From positions 13,293,918-13,357,917 of the forward strand of contig NC_092091.1 of the NCBI RefSeq assembly GCF_045679555.1: DNA of 64,000 nt, in the 5' to 3' direction. A program made the position numbers and the translations under genes. How positions within the stretch are numbered: position 1 is the first letter of the stretch; every line of letters starts with the position of its first letter. This DNA comes from Salvelinus alpinus (Eukaryota; Chordata; Actinopteri; Salmoniformes; Salmonidae). Below the pieces are notes generated by a model. It searched no databases and had not been told where the DNA came from. It saw only the letters and a program-made list of their open reading frames with translations. Of this stretch, positions 1 through 10,434 are shown in pieces.

Positions 1-9
1 CTTCAGTTA

Positions 10-396
10 GTGCTAAATACGGCTGCTAGAATCCTGACTAGAACCAAGAAATTTGATCATATTACTCCAGTGCTAGCTTCACTACACTGGCTTCCTGTTA
101 AGGCAAGGGCTGATTTCAAGGTTTTACTGTTAACCTATAAAGCGTTACATGGGCTTGCTCCTACCTATCTTTCCGAGTTGGTCCTGCCGTACATACCTAT
201 ACGTACGCTACGGTCACAAGACGCAGGCCTCCTAATTGTCCCTAGAATTTCTAAGCAAACAGCGGGAGGCAGGGCTTTCTCCTATAGATCTCCATTTTTA
301 TGGAACGGTCTGCCTACCCATGTGAGAGACGCAGACTCGGTCTCAACCTTTAAGTCTTTACTGAAGACTTATCTCTTCAGTAGGTCATATGATTGA
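10..396 (+). CDS. LINE reverse-transcriptase ORF, C-terminal fragment
   Basis: This open frame of 128 residues ends at a TGA (394-396). It carries the conserved C-terminal block of fish L2/CR1-like ORF2 proteins: an AARILTRT-type start, a LHWLPVKAR motif, a LLTYKALHGLAPTYLSELV motif, and a terminal WNGLPTHVRDADSVSTFKSLL stretch leading to LKTYLF. It lies downstream of the catalytic FADD region, which would be left of the window. The frame is intact over this part, but the methionine at 10 is internal to a longer ORF and is not a true start. A cellular gene is unlikely, because there is no intron structure and a LINE 3' UTR follows directly. Confidence 0.85.
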   Translation: MLNTAARILTRTKKFDHITPVLASLHWLPVKARADFKVLLLTYKALHGLAPTYLSELVLPYIPIRTLRSQDAGLLIVPRISKQTAGGRAFSYRSPFLWNGLPTHVRDADSVSTFKSLLKTYLFSRSYD

Positions 397-941
397 GTGT
401 AGTCTGGCCCAGGAGTGTGAAGGTGAACGGAAAGGCTCTGGAGCAACGAACCGCCCTTGCTGTCTCTGCCTGGCCGGTTCCCCTCTCTCCACTGGGATTC
501 TCTGCCTCTAACTCTATTACAGGCGCTGAGTCACTGGCTTACTGGTGCTCTTTCATGCCGTCCCTGGGAGGGGTGCGTCACTTGAGTGGGTTGAGTTACT
601 GACGTGATCTTCCTGTCTGGGTTGGCGCCCCCCCTTGGTTTGTGCTGTGGTGGAGATCTTTGTGGGCTATACTCGGCCTTGTCTCAGGATTGTAAGTTGG
701 TGGTTGAAGATATCCCTCTAGTGGTGTGGGGGCTGTGCTTTGGCAAAGTGGGTGGGGTTATATCCTTCCTGTTTGGCCCTGTCCGGGGGTTTCTTCTGAT
801 GGGGCCACAGTGTCTCCTGACCCCTCCTGTCTCAGCCTCCAGTATTTATGCTGCAGTAGTTTATGTGTCGGGGGGCTAGGGTCAGTTGGTTATACCTGGA
901 GTACTTCTATCTTATCCAGTGTCCTGTGTGAATTTAAGTAT

Positions 942-1795
942 GCTCTCTCTAATTCTCTCGTTCTCTCTTTCTTTCTCTCTCTCGGAGAACCTGAGCCCTA
1001 GGACCATACGTCACGGCAAACCGGGCATGATGACTCCTTGCTGTCCCCAGTCCACCTGGCCTTGCTGCTATTCCAGTTTCAGCTGTTCTGCCTGCGGTTA
1101 TGGAACCCCTACCTGTCCCAGACCTGCTGTTTTCAACTCTTAATGATCGGCTATGAAAAGCCAACTGATATTTATTCCTGATTATTATTTGACCATGCTT
1201 GTCATTTATGAACATTTTGAAAATCTTGGCTCTCTCTAATTCTCTCCTTCTCTCTTTCTTTCTCTCTCTCGGAGGACCTGAGCCCTAGGACCATACGTCA
1301 CGGCAAACCGGGCATGATGACTCCTTGCTGTCCCCAGTCCGCCTGGCCTTGCTGCTATTCCAGTTTCAGCTGTTCTGCCTGCGGTTATGGAACCCCTACC
1401 TGTCCCAGACCTGCTGTTTTCAACTCTTAATGATCGGCTATGAAAAGCCAACTGATATTTATTCCTGATTATTATTTGACCATGCTTGTCATTTATGAAC
1501 ATTTTGAAAATCTTGGCTCTCTCTAATTCTCTCTTTCTTTTTCTCTCTCGGAGAACCTGAGCCCTAGGACCATACGTCAGGACTACCAGGCATGATGACT
1601 CCTTGCTGTCCCCAGTCCACCTGGCCTTGCTGCTATTTCAGTTTCAACTGTTCTGCCTGCGGTTATGGAACCGCCACCTGTCCCAGACCTGCTATTTTCA
1701 ACTCTTAATGATCGGCTATGAAAAGCCAACTGAAAATTATTCATGATTATTATTTGACCATGCTTGTCACTTATGAATATTTTGAACATCTTGGC
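942..1795 (+). repeat. 287-bp block in three tandem copies within the LINE 3' UTR
   Basis: Copies start at 942, 1229 and 1516, each with GCTCTCTCTAATTCTCT, then a pyrimidine tract, then GGA.GACCTGAGCCCTAGGACC, and ending near TTGAAAATCTTGG. The spacing is 287 bp both times. Copies 1 and 2 are nearly identical. Copy 3 (1516 to about 1795) is more diverged and slightly shorter. The reverse strand therefore holds three similar spurious reading frames. The block also occurs once, inverted, at 2930-3060. Confidence 0.9.
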
Positions 1796-2094
1796 ATAGT
1801 TCTGTTATAATCTCCACCCGGCACAGCCAGAAGAGGACTGGCCACCCCTCATAGCCTGGTTCCTCTCTAGGTTTCTTCCTAGGTTTTGGCCTTTCCTAGC
1901 CACCGTGCTTCTACACCTGCATTGCTTGCTTTTTGGGGTTTTAGGCTGGGTTTCTGTACAGCACTTCGAGATATTAGCTGATGTACGAAGGGCTATATAA
2001 AATAAACTTGATTTGAAAAAAAAAATCAACTTGATTTGATGTATTGTTTAGTGTTGTGTGTGTAGTGGCTTTGCAGGCATGCATCAAAATATAT

Positions 2095-3170
2095 ATATTT
2101 TTAGATTTACATTCTAAAATCACCACTGTGTAAGAGTTAAGGCCAGATCGTTCTTCAAGATGTTCAAACGTTCATAGATGATGTTACGAACCCCTTTGGC
2201 CCTGCAGTCTAGGGGGGATGGAAATGAGACCCGTAACATATCTCATGCAAATCATAACAGTAAAAAGGAACAGTGAGAACTAAAAGAAATCCAGACAACT
2301 TAAACCTACCGTCAAACACTTCGAGTTTATTTTAAATTGGGTGTGGGAAAAAGGGGCTGAGCTGGACCCAAGGAAAGAAATAATAAATATCCCAAAACCC
2401 CTAAGCTAGTCTTACCTGCTTCAATAACCGCTAGCTAACTAACCAATAAAATACAGTGGGTGGTCCGCCCAGTTCTAACTAGGATTCTTAGACAATGTTT
2501 TCCTACGGGTAATGTATGCCCATGGGTGACTTGTCTTGGCATCCCCTTTTCCCACCAACAAACAAACAGCCATTCAACACAACCATACATACTCACAGGA
2601 TAACGGACAAAGTGAGATGTAGGCACCAAAACAAGAAGAGATAATAGCTCAATCCAAACAGAAAGAGAGAGCTTTTGGAAAAACAACTGACTGGGTTTTT
2701 AAACCAAGGGAAAGGGAATGTGATTGGGTAAGGGAAAAGGAGGAGGTGTGTCTTCAGATTGATGACTGATTGGCGACTGATGACTGCCACCTGTGACTAG
2801 GGCAGAAGGAGAAAGAAAAAAAATACTCACAGGATACCTGTATCCGTAACAGATGACCAGCAGGGTCAAATAATAATCACAGTTGTTGTAGAGGGTGCAA
2901 CAGACAAGGTAGCACATCCAGTGAACAGTTCAATGTTCCATAGCTGCAGGCAGAACAGTTGAAACTGGAGCAGCAGCATGACTGGGGATAGCCAGGAATC
3001 ATCAGGCCAGATCGTCTTAAGGCATGGTCCTAGGCTCAGGTCCTGAGAGAATTAGAGGGAGTATACTTAAGTTCACACAGGACACCAGATTGGACAGACT
3101 GACCCTAGCTCCCTGGGACATAGACTATTGCAGCATAGATACTGGAGGCTGAGACAAAGCAAAGCAACAA
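2095..3170 (-). mobile_element. Inverted LINE 3'-UTR remnant, split by an LTR
   Basis: Read on the minus strand, 3165-2857 matches the LINE 3' UTR at about 820-1200: the CTCAGCCTCCAGTAT and GCTAGGGTCAG motifs, GTCCTGTGTGAA, CTCTAATTCTCTC, CTGAGCCTAGGACCAT, and later TGATTATTATTTGACC. The match resumes after the LTR as TATGAACGTTTGAACATCTT (minus strand of 2176 and below). It has a single copy of the 287-bp block rather than three. The outer ends are approximate. Confidence 0.75.
2182..2851. mobile_element. Solo LTR, 670 bp, with 5-bp target duplication
   Basis: The segment begins TGTTACGAACCC and ends ATCCGTAACA, so it has TG...CA ends within a 7-bp perfect inverted repeat (TGTTACG/CGTAACA). 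It is flanked on both sides by GATGA (2177-2181 and 2852-2856), a 5-bp target site duplication. No internal retroelement coding region or second LTR is visible, so it reads as a solo LTR left by recombination. It interrupts an older LINE remnant. The family (Gypsy-like or endogenous retrovirus-like) cannot be decided from the LTR alone. Confidence 0.8.
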
Positions 3171-3752
3171 ATTGCACGCATAGCTAGCTAAGTAAGTAAC
3201 TAGCTCATTTGCTAACTGGCAAACATGCTACCTAGCTAGATAGCTAACTAGCCAAGGGAAGCTAGTGCCAGAGGATTAGCTGTCTGACCCTTTTACAGTA
3301 ATTAATCCTAAGCATATTCAACAACAGTCTGCTAGGCTTGCTAGGGCTGTTCAGCCCTGCAAATAGCTTGGATAACTTTACTAATGTGTGGTCAAGCTGG
3401 TGGGTCTTTGAAGCTCTGATTTGGCATGTCTGTAAACGTTCAAGTAGCCATGTACATGACGCTCGCTAGATTAACATCAATTACTGCTGTTCAGAGGAGT
3501 TGCTGTTCAGTTTTAGGATACCCTTTGCATAGATTTGCTTTGTTGCTGACACATCTATATTTTATCAAGTTGTTTAAACTCTAACTAATTTCCTTCTCTG
3601 TGACTGCACAATACACCAGCAAGAGGATCCACAAAATAAAAATGGCTTGTGCTCTTTCTTAGCTCAAGTCATTTGTTTGTTTGATACCAGGGGGGAAGAT
3701 GTCAAGCTTCCCTGCCTCTGCTTCCAAGAGTTTAAGCTGAACTCCTCTGAAG
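3171..3752. other. Intergenic DNA and possible 5' UTR upstream of the ccdc34-like locus
   Basis: AT-rich sequence with many GCTAGCTA-type short motifs (3180-3255). I see no coding sequence. The segment just before 3753 contains a possible acceptor (TTTGATACCAG at about 3690) followed by about 60 bp leading into the first recognisable codons, so part of it may have been 5' UTR. Confidence 0.4.
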
Positions 3753-5591
3753 ATGTACCAGGACAGTGGCAGGGAACTGCACCGATCCAAAAGTGTGGAC
3801 TATGACTCGACACGCGATGCCACCTACCCTCTGCTCTCCCCCATTTACCACCACGACAGCTATGAGAGTGATGAGGACCTGTCTGCAGGTCACCACACCC
3901 ATCAGATAGACACCTCAGCCACACAGAGTAAAGACGCCAGACCCCTCTCACCCATCAGATATGGTTGGTGTACAAGAGCAGTATTACCCAACTTGACTCA
4001 GCAGAAAATGAGCTAAATTGTCATTAGCACCACCTGCTGTTTAGCTAGGGTTGATCCCCTCATCAACAAGTAAGGGGATAGTTCACCCAAATTACAAAAT
4101 GTGACATTGGTTTCCTAACCCTGTAAGCAGTATATGGATAACGTATGACAGCAATCCATTAGGGCCGGGGTGATACCAGTATCACGATACTCGTTAGTAT
4201 CGTGGTAAGGAGACAAAACATGAAGCGGATATAACTTCTTTAAGAAAACAACTCTAATGTTGGAAACAAAAAGCATTATGTTGTCATCCAGAGTTAAATG
4301 TATTTATTTTCCAAGCTACAGCACATAGCTATTTGACATACAGCAAGCAGGTTTTTAAAGGACCAAAGAGTCTGTCTGCTTCGTGTTTTTATTTTTGCCA
4401 TGGAAACATGATCCACCACAGAAGCCCCCAGAGAGGACAGCAGTGACCGAGGTGGAGCATCTAGAGGCATCTCTCTCTTTGCATGAGAGAGGTGGCTGGT
4501 CTACAAAGCCAAAGAGGAGCAAAAAGGAAGCAGAGGAGGTGCACTGGCATATCTTTTTAGTTTTTTCTTCGGTTCGGCAACTCCTGTTTGCATTTGAGTC
4601 AGAATTTGATAACTTAGTTGTTGATAATTATTGATATTTTCAGTTCTGTAAATTAGGGTCGCAAATGTCTCCACATGGAGCGCCTACTGAAGGAGAGGAA
4701 TGAGGAACCGGAGAGGGAGCAGTAGTAGAAGATGAAGAAGATGGTGGAGGAGGAGATTCAGGAGTGGCTGCAGATGAAGAGCCCCCTTCTTTTCACCCAG
4801 TTATTAGCACAATCCCAGAGAGGAACCGTGCAGTTTGTGTGCTTTCTGATGCGTACAGTATCTGGGCACCTAAAGGTGGGAGTAATTTTTGTGTTATTGT
4901 TTGCCATCTCCAGGAGAAACAGCTGAAGGAGAGCAAGGAGCAGAAGGAGATGCAGAGGGAGATTGAAAAGAAAGCAGAGGAGAAGTACAGAGAGTGGTTA
5001 CAGAGGAAGAACCTGGAGAAAATACAGAGAGAATGTAGGTTCCTTAACAGGAGCCTTGTAGAATTATTCATATAATTATTCAGAACCGTTAACTGTGAGA
5101 ATGGAAAAAGAGGAAAACGAATGAAAATCTTGGAAATGTTTTGTTGCTTTGCTCTCTATATTAACAGCCTGCAGTTGTTAGAAGAGATCGACATGTTAGC
5201 CATTTGCAAAATATTCCCATTTTCTCTCTCATGCAACAACACACAACTAAACCATGTTATTGAAGAATACAGCAGTTTGCTGAATGCTTTGCAGTTTGCT
5301 GAATACAAGTTGATATGAACTTGTGGAACTGAATTAACGCAAGGCAAATACCTGTAAATGTTCATTTGAACTAGGGTTTGAATGTTTCTGACAAATTAGC
5401 TTTGGTTTCCATGGAAACTAGTATGAGATGTTCCGGTCCTGAGGTTGGAGCGCTTGTGTTGTGACAGGAGGAGGCAGCCAGTATAGGGAGCGCAGACAGA
5501 GAGCAGAGGGGAAGTTTAAGAAATGGCTTTGTGCGCAGGACAAGAGTCGACCCAGTCCCAAGGCACCCGGCTGCCCACGAGGTGACATAAC
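3753..5591 (+). pseudogene. ccdc34: ccdc34-like gene, apparently decayed
   Basis: Four to five exon-like blocks resemble vertebrate CCDC34, a coiled-coil protein. Block 1 (3753-3961) has a PLLSPIYHHDSYESDEDL stretch before a GT donor, like the LLSP...DEDD region of the family. Block 2 (about 4432-4545) encodes a WLVYKAKEEQ segment, matching the conserved W..W(L/F)..K.KEE motif, but only in a frame different from its flanks. Block 3 (4676-4780) reads MERLLKERNE then EIQEWLQMK but has two adjacent in-frame TAG codons (4723-4728) and no GT where its donor should be. Block 4 (about 4913-5036) encodes EKKAEEKYREWLQRKNLEK. Block 5 (about 5469-5590) encodes EGKFKKWL then KSRPSPKAP, matching the KFQEWL...KPRP end. 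Several lesions make an intact product unlikely. It could be the losing copy of a salmonid whole-genome duplicate pair. The last coding exon of the family is not seen. Confidence 0.65.
4150..4235. repeat. Short interspersed repeat fragment
   Basis: A segment with GGTGATACCAGTATCACGAT and GTTAGTATCGTGG, containing a partial inverted repeat around ATCACGATAC/GTATCGTGG. I recognise it as a recurrent salmonid dispersed sequence, but I cannot name the family. It lies in an intron-like part of the ccdc34-like locus. Confidence 0.4.
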
Positions 5592-7124
5592 GGTCTTCAC
5601 CTTGTTTAGTGTTGTCATTGTGTCATATACACTTTGTGGAGAATGCTAATTATGAGGGAATTAAGTCAAGGTCAGAATCTGTTGACACACCTCTGCCACA
5701 CCTCCATTTCTGCAAGCTCCACCCCAAATGAATACCTGGCTGACACATGCGTTGCCCATAATAAAATTCAAGGTCAGAATACCCGTACAAAAAAAGATTC
5801 ATAAAAAGGGAAAGAAGTTCCATTTACACACTCCGGTCTGAATTCTCCCCAAACTGTATTTCTCAGATACAGTGGGGAAAAAATGCTAACAAAAATGCAA
5901 ACATGGTCACATCAGTAGAGAGCTGTAGAATATTAGTCAATAACAGGAGATATGGTGTCAGTGGGTGGGTGTTTGTGTGCATGTAGTCAATAGTAGGATG
6001 TGTGTGTGTGTGTAGCCAATAACAGGAGATATGGTGTCAGTGGGTGAAAGATAAACATTCCTCAGGCTACAGTGCTTAATGTGGAACCATCATGTGACAC
6101 ACACACTGAAGAACAAAATGGTGGCCAGGTATGGTGCACAGTGCCTTTCACTCACATGCATTGTTCTGTGCCCAGCCTTGTGTCCATGTGCTTCTGTGGG
6201 CTGAGATGACAACGAACCAGTGTGTCAGTAGAGAGAGGAAGAAGGTCATTGTATGGATTGAGGTCAAATGAATTCATTACACAGATTAAATTAAATCAGC
6301 CCTCATTAACGAGATGTTTAAAAACAACAAGATAACTAATGTAAAATATACTGGGCCCGTTAATGTAAATGGGTTCAGAACTTTTGTTAAACAACACAGT
6401 TAAAAATATATGGCAAATAGAAATCAAAACTAGATGCTCGTCAGATATAGATGGGAGGGGTTGAGGGTAGCTAAAGAATGGGATTAAAAACAAACAAAAT
6501 ATAACTTTTGTCAAATATACTGTGTCTGTAAAATGTATATAGTATATATAAGCTGGAAGTAGAAGCCCTAGTGTTGTTGTCCATTAGTTTCCTCCAATTA
6601 GGGGCGGGGTGGCAGGTTTTGGGGAAAATAATTAAGGGAAATATATATATTTATATATATACACAGTACTGGAAATGATGCAGACAATTACATTGATGGA
6701 AGCTACAATCTATCTGCTCTACCCCCCCCCCCCCCCCAAGATGTTTACTGGTAAATGCCTACGTGTTTGTCTTGTGTTTTTGCCTGCTCTATACTTAGCC
6801 TTTATCGTGTGGTTCTGAATGCACTGGAATGTGTTAGTTGACCGCAGTCAGGAGGTGGCAAATAGTGATAGAGGGGCAGCCCATGTGTCTCTGTCTTCGT
6901 CTGTGTGTTTCTCAGTGTTTTATATGCAGCTGGGGTCCAAATGACACCTGTCGAGACAAAAGAGTTGTGGTTCCATTTCTCCAGGAGCAGCTATAGGAGT
7001 GATTCCCTCTGTTGAAGGATGTGTACCTACATTAGTGAGCCTTGTAAGCACCCAGAGACAAGTCTTAGATGTGATTTCTTGATAAACAAGAAACTTCTCA
7101 CTGACTAATCCCTCCTTCCTGTCC
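5592..7124. other. Non-coding stretch between the ccdc34-like locus and rab19
   Basis: No coding exon recognised. It contains a 32-bp segment present twice (about 5936-5967 and 6016-6047, around AATAACAGGAGATATGGTGT), a short (TG)n run at 5999-6014, an AT-rich patch at 6635-6665, and a run of about 17 C at 6723-6739. Confidence 0.5.
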
Positions 7125-7217
7125 TCACAGACCCTAGACCTTGCCTAGAAAACTACAATTCCCAAGATGCAGCGGTGCAGGTGGCCAGGCAACTGATATT
7201 CGCACCTGCCAGGAAAG
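7125..7217 (+). promoter_or_regulatory. Promoter-like segment with ZNF143/STAF-type site; possible rab19 first exon
   Basis: At 7154-7172 the sequence ACTACAATTCCCAAGATGC is a near match to the long ZNF143 (STAF) binding motif ACTACAATTCCCAGAATGC, which marks many vertebrate promoters. About 45 bp downstream is a good 5' splice site, AAAG|GTAAGG, with the exon ending at 7217. I infer that rab19 transcription starts near here and that a non-coding exon ends at 7217 and is spliced to an exon containing the ATG at 8199. A CTCACAG acceptor-like motif also precedes 7131, so this could instead be a terminal exon of the upstream locus. Confidence 0.5.
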
Positions 7218-7507
7218 GTAAGGGGTGTACCTTAGTGGTCTGTGAACGAATGAGAGTGGGGAGAACAACAGAGTAGAGAGAGGGTATGAGAGGCATAAGT
7301 ACACTAACTGCACAGGGAAGCAGTTGGAGGAATGAGCACAAAGAATGTGAGTGATTTGGATGTATACAACCTATCCTAAATGTAAATTTAAAAATTCCAG
7401 CACATTGAGGAATAACATGTTATATGTGATGTTGTTTCTACTGTGACAGAATCTGTTGGAGGTCAACATTTTATTTAGCGTGTAATGAGCTCACCTGAGG
7501 AAATACC

Positions 7508-7827
7508 TGAAGCGGTGCCGAGTAGGGAACACTTGTAGAGGATACAGACTACTGAAGCGGTGCCGAGTAGGGAACACTTGTAGAGGATACAGACTACTGA
7601 AGCGGTGCCGAGTAGGGAACACTTGTAGAGGATACAGACTACTGAAGCGGTGCCGAGTAGGGAACACTTGTAGAGGATACAGACTACTGAAGCGGTGCCG
7701 AGTAGGGAACACTTGTAGAGGATACAGACTACTGAAGCGGTGCCGAGTAGGAAACACTTGTAGAGGATACAGACTACTGAAGCGGTGCCGAGTAGGAAAC
7801 ACTTGTAGAGGATACAGACTACTGAAG
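7508..7827. repeat. 45-bp minisatellite, about 7 copies
   Basis: Near-perfect tandem copies of a 45-bp unit starting CTGAAGCGGTGCCGAGTAGG. The last two full units share one G-to-A change (GTAGGAAAC). As 45 is divisible by three, the array gives a long open frame on the minus strand that repeats a 15-residue block. That is a by-product of the period and not evidence for a protein. Confidence 0.95.
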
Positions 7828-8101
7828 CCTGATCTTCAATACTTCTTCAGCAATGTATTTTCTGCGTAACTACCATTTTTTTGTTTTGTTTATTCAGTTC
7901 CCCAAGACAATCTGAGTAAAAGATACACAGTTCAAGTAGGACATTCATGTACTTCTTTAGCTCCTCTTGAGGAAGAGTTCTCCCCATGTTTCTGAGTAGG
8001 ATGTGACCAATCTCTGTCAACAGTTTCAACTGTTATTGATGCATCTAACAACGCACAGAGTAGAGAACCAGTTCTGTCACTGCTGCAGGGCATCTCAGCC
8101 T

Positions 8102-8184
8102 GGCCCTAGTTTAGTGGTGTCTGACTGGCCCTAGTTTAGTGGTGTCTGACTGGCCCTAGTTTAGTGGTGTCTGACTGGCCCTGT
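8102..8184 (+). repeat. 25-bp tandem repeat in the probable rab19 5' UTR
   Basis: Three copies plus a partial of TGGCCCTAGTTTAGTGGTGT followed by CTGAC, ending 15 bp before the rab19 start codon. A plausible 3' splice site (CTGCTGCAG at about 8087) lies just upstream, so the repeat is likely in the 5' UTR of the mRNA. Confidence 0.85.
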
Positions 8185-8198
8185 GGTGATCCCTTACC

Positions 8199-9663
8199 AT
8201 GCAGTCCTCTGGGCCGGAGCAGGACGACTCCTTTGACTTCCTCTTTAAGATTGTCCTGGTGGGAGACTCAGACGTGGGGAAGACCTGCGTGGTCCAGAGA
8301 TTTAAATCTGGTGTCTTCATGGAGAAACAGCAGAACACTATCGGGGTGGATTTCACCGTCAGAACCATGCTCATCAATGGCAGGAAGGTCAAGGTAAGAA
8401 GCATGTGTACATTCTCTATCTTTCTAGGATAATCAATCATACGTACAGGACATGTTGTCTTTGCTGTGTCATTATTTCAGTTTTGTCAATAGGCCTAGCT
8501 AGCGCAACTGTCTTTACACAGTGCAAATCCTTATTCATAGTCAAAAGAACAGGGGTGGTCTAACCAACATTTGATCGCCCCGCTGTGTATTTTCTGGGTG
8601 TACGCCAAATGACTACAATTGAGTGTATGAACGGTATAAGTGTTTTTCTAGGTGCATGTTTGTCTGTGTATTTGAAAAAGGGAAGGGAGATGATTTCGGA
8701 CCTTAACATCTTGTCCATGAATTAGTGCCTAACCTCCCTGTACCAGTTTCTCCTCCACAGTGATGTATGTAAATAAACAACCCACAGTCGCTTCCCTGTT
8801 AAGTGTTTGCCAAAACGACTGGATAGGTGTAAGCAATATGGTCTCCAGCTGGCCTTCCAATGTGTTTAGGGGAATGTTCACCGATCTTGGGGAAAGTGCT
8901 AGGGGTGGTTTTTCAACGGACACTTTGTTCCTTAGCTGAGTGTGTGTGTAAGGAATTAGTGTAGTGTGTGTGTGTGTGTGTGTTCTCCAGCTGAAGTGTG
9001 TGTCGTCTCCTCAGCTGCAGGTGTGGGACACAGCTGGACAGGAACGTTTCCGCTCAATCACCCAGAGTTATTACCGCAGCGCCCACGGCGCCATAGTGGC
9101 CTACGATATCACACGCCGGCCAACCTTTGACTCTTTGACACGCTGGATCCAGGAAGTGGAACAAGACGGGGCTGCAAGCGTTGTGCTCATCCTCATTGGT
9201 GGGTGGGAGACACAGGAAACACATGGCTTTATATAAACTCTGTTAAAAAGCCTACTTAAGTTGTTAATGACATAACAGATGTGGTGCTCATCTTCTGGCG
9301 GGTGAGAGAAATGTCTGACACCAACTTTCATCAACAGAAACTAAAATAGAAAGACAAATTTCCATCTGTAACTTCCTTTGCTCTTCTCTCCTAGGGAACA
9401 AGTCAGACCGGCAGTCGGAGAGACAGGTGCTGTTTGAGGATGCCTGTACCCTGGCTGAGGGGAGGGGTGCGCTGGCCGCCCTGGAGACCTCTGCGAAGGA
9501 GGCCCAGAATGTGGAGGCAGCCTTCATGCTCATGGCCCGGGAGCTGATGGTGAGGAATGGCCTCGCCATCACAGACCAACACTCACAGGCCTCCCCACAC
9601 ATCTTCCCAAACTCCCATCCAATCCATGGCGCCGATCCTACAGACAGGAAGTCATGTTGTTGA
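8199..9663 (+). CDS. rab19: Rab19 small GTPase
   Basis: Three coding exons, 8199-8393, 9015-9198 and 9395-9663, join in frame to give 215 residues, against 217 in human RAB19. Rab GTPases cycle between GDP- and GTP-bound states on membranes to direct vesicle traffic. All G motifs are present: P-loop GDSDVGKT (22-29), switch I NTIGVDF with Thr47, WDTAGQE with Gln74, NKSD (128-131) and ETSAK. The protein ends in a Cys-Cys geranylgeranylation signal. [12 protein letters not shown] and [11 protein letters not shown] match RAB19 better than the related RAB43. Splice sites are AAG|GTAAGA, TCCTCAG, ATTG|GTGGGT and CTCCTAG. The start is the first ATG, with a short acidic leader before FDFLFK. The gene looks intact and is tail to tail with hdhd5. 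Confidence 0.95.
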
Positions 9664-10190
9664 GAGAATTGCGTGGGAGAGGGTTTGTGGTGCTGATAAC
9701 TTGTCTGGAATCAACATCGCCTACACAGTCCCTTGACACTTGACCTTGTAGATGTAAAGCAACAAAGCCCACTCGTTTTCGACGGCTTACATCTACAGGT
9801 GCTGTCAAGAAGTGTGCTTCAGGATAGGGGATGAGTGTACTATATTGTGTGGATGTGATATGAGTACTCTACTGATAATGGCAAATATCACTGCCACTGA
9901 GTGTACCAGTAGTCAAACACTTGTTACCAGTACTTAATGTTAAAAGTATCCCATGCCACCTGTGGCTTATCGTACATGGGGGGGGAATGATGTATTCACC
10001 TTATTTGTTGGATATGTAACAATTATTTACTTAAACAGTGAGATTTCTGTCCTGCTAATGCTGAGTTTTATGGTGTCAACTCTAGCTTCCCGGTGATAAA
10101 ACCTACAGCTGGCCTTCCAGGGACAGGATGTGGGGAGGTTGTGACTGTTAGAGAGGAGTAGAATAAAGGCCTCAATGGTTCTTAAACATC
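9664..10190 (+). other. rab19: rab19 3' UTR with polyadenylation signal
   Basis: Non-coding sequence after the rab19 stop. An AATAAA at 10162-10167 is the first canonical signal on the plus strand and gives a 3' UTR of about 520 bp. The assignment is by position only. Confidence 0.6.
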
Positions 10191-10434
10191 CTGGCCTGGG
10201 AAATTAGGCCAGGGTCGGGGGTATAGATACAGATAGGATTGGCTCATGGTGTCCCCCCAATCTATATGGGAGGGGTAGAACCAAGCATTCTGGGTATATG
10301 AACTGCATTGTCTGTATGATTCAAACTCTCAGCCTAACGGTCTCATTATTACAACAATGAATCAATATTAAAGAAATTACCAAGTCTCTCAGTACTGAAT
10401 TTCCACGACCGGGGGGGAGAAAGACTGGTTTCAG

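Larger units (their letters stand above)
1..2040 (+). mobile_element. L2-like LINE, 3' portion
   Basis: The left edge of the window lies inside a non-LTR retrotransposon. It shows the last part of the reverse-transcriptase ORF (10-396), a long 3' untranslated region that includes a triplicated block, and a terminal segment that ends near 2035 in TATAAAATAAACTTGATTTG followed by an A-rich tail and a second TTGATTTGA motif. This tail (CTGTACAGCACTTCGAGATA then GGGCTATATAAA) is typical of L2-clade LINEs in salmonids. The 5' part lies outside the window, so completeness cannot be judged. The clade assignment is from recognition of the C-terminal protein and the tail. Confidence 0.85.

Noticed and set aside
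604-1215. Several 85-91-residue frames
   Set aside because: They lie in the LINE 3' UTR, some in the triplicated block, with no recognisable domain.
7491-7802. 103-residue minus-strand frame with a repeated 15-residue block
   Set aside because: It is produced by the 45-bp minisatellite, whose period is a multiple of three. No start context or homology.
8199-9663. Assignment as rab43
   Set aside because: [23 protein letters not shown] and the length fit RAB19 better. Both share the WDTAGQE and CC end.
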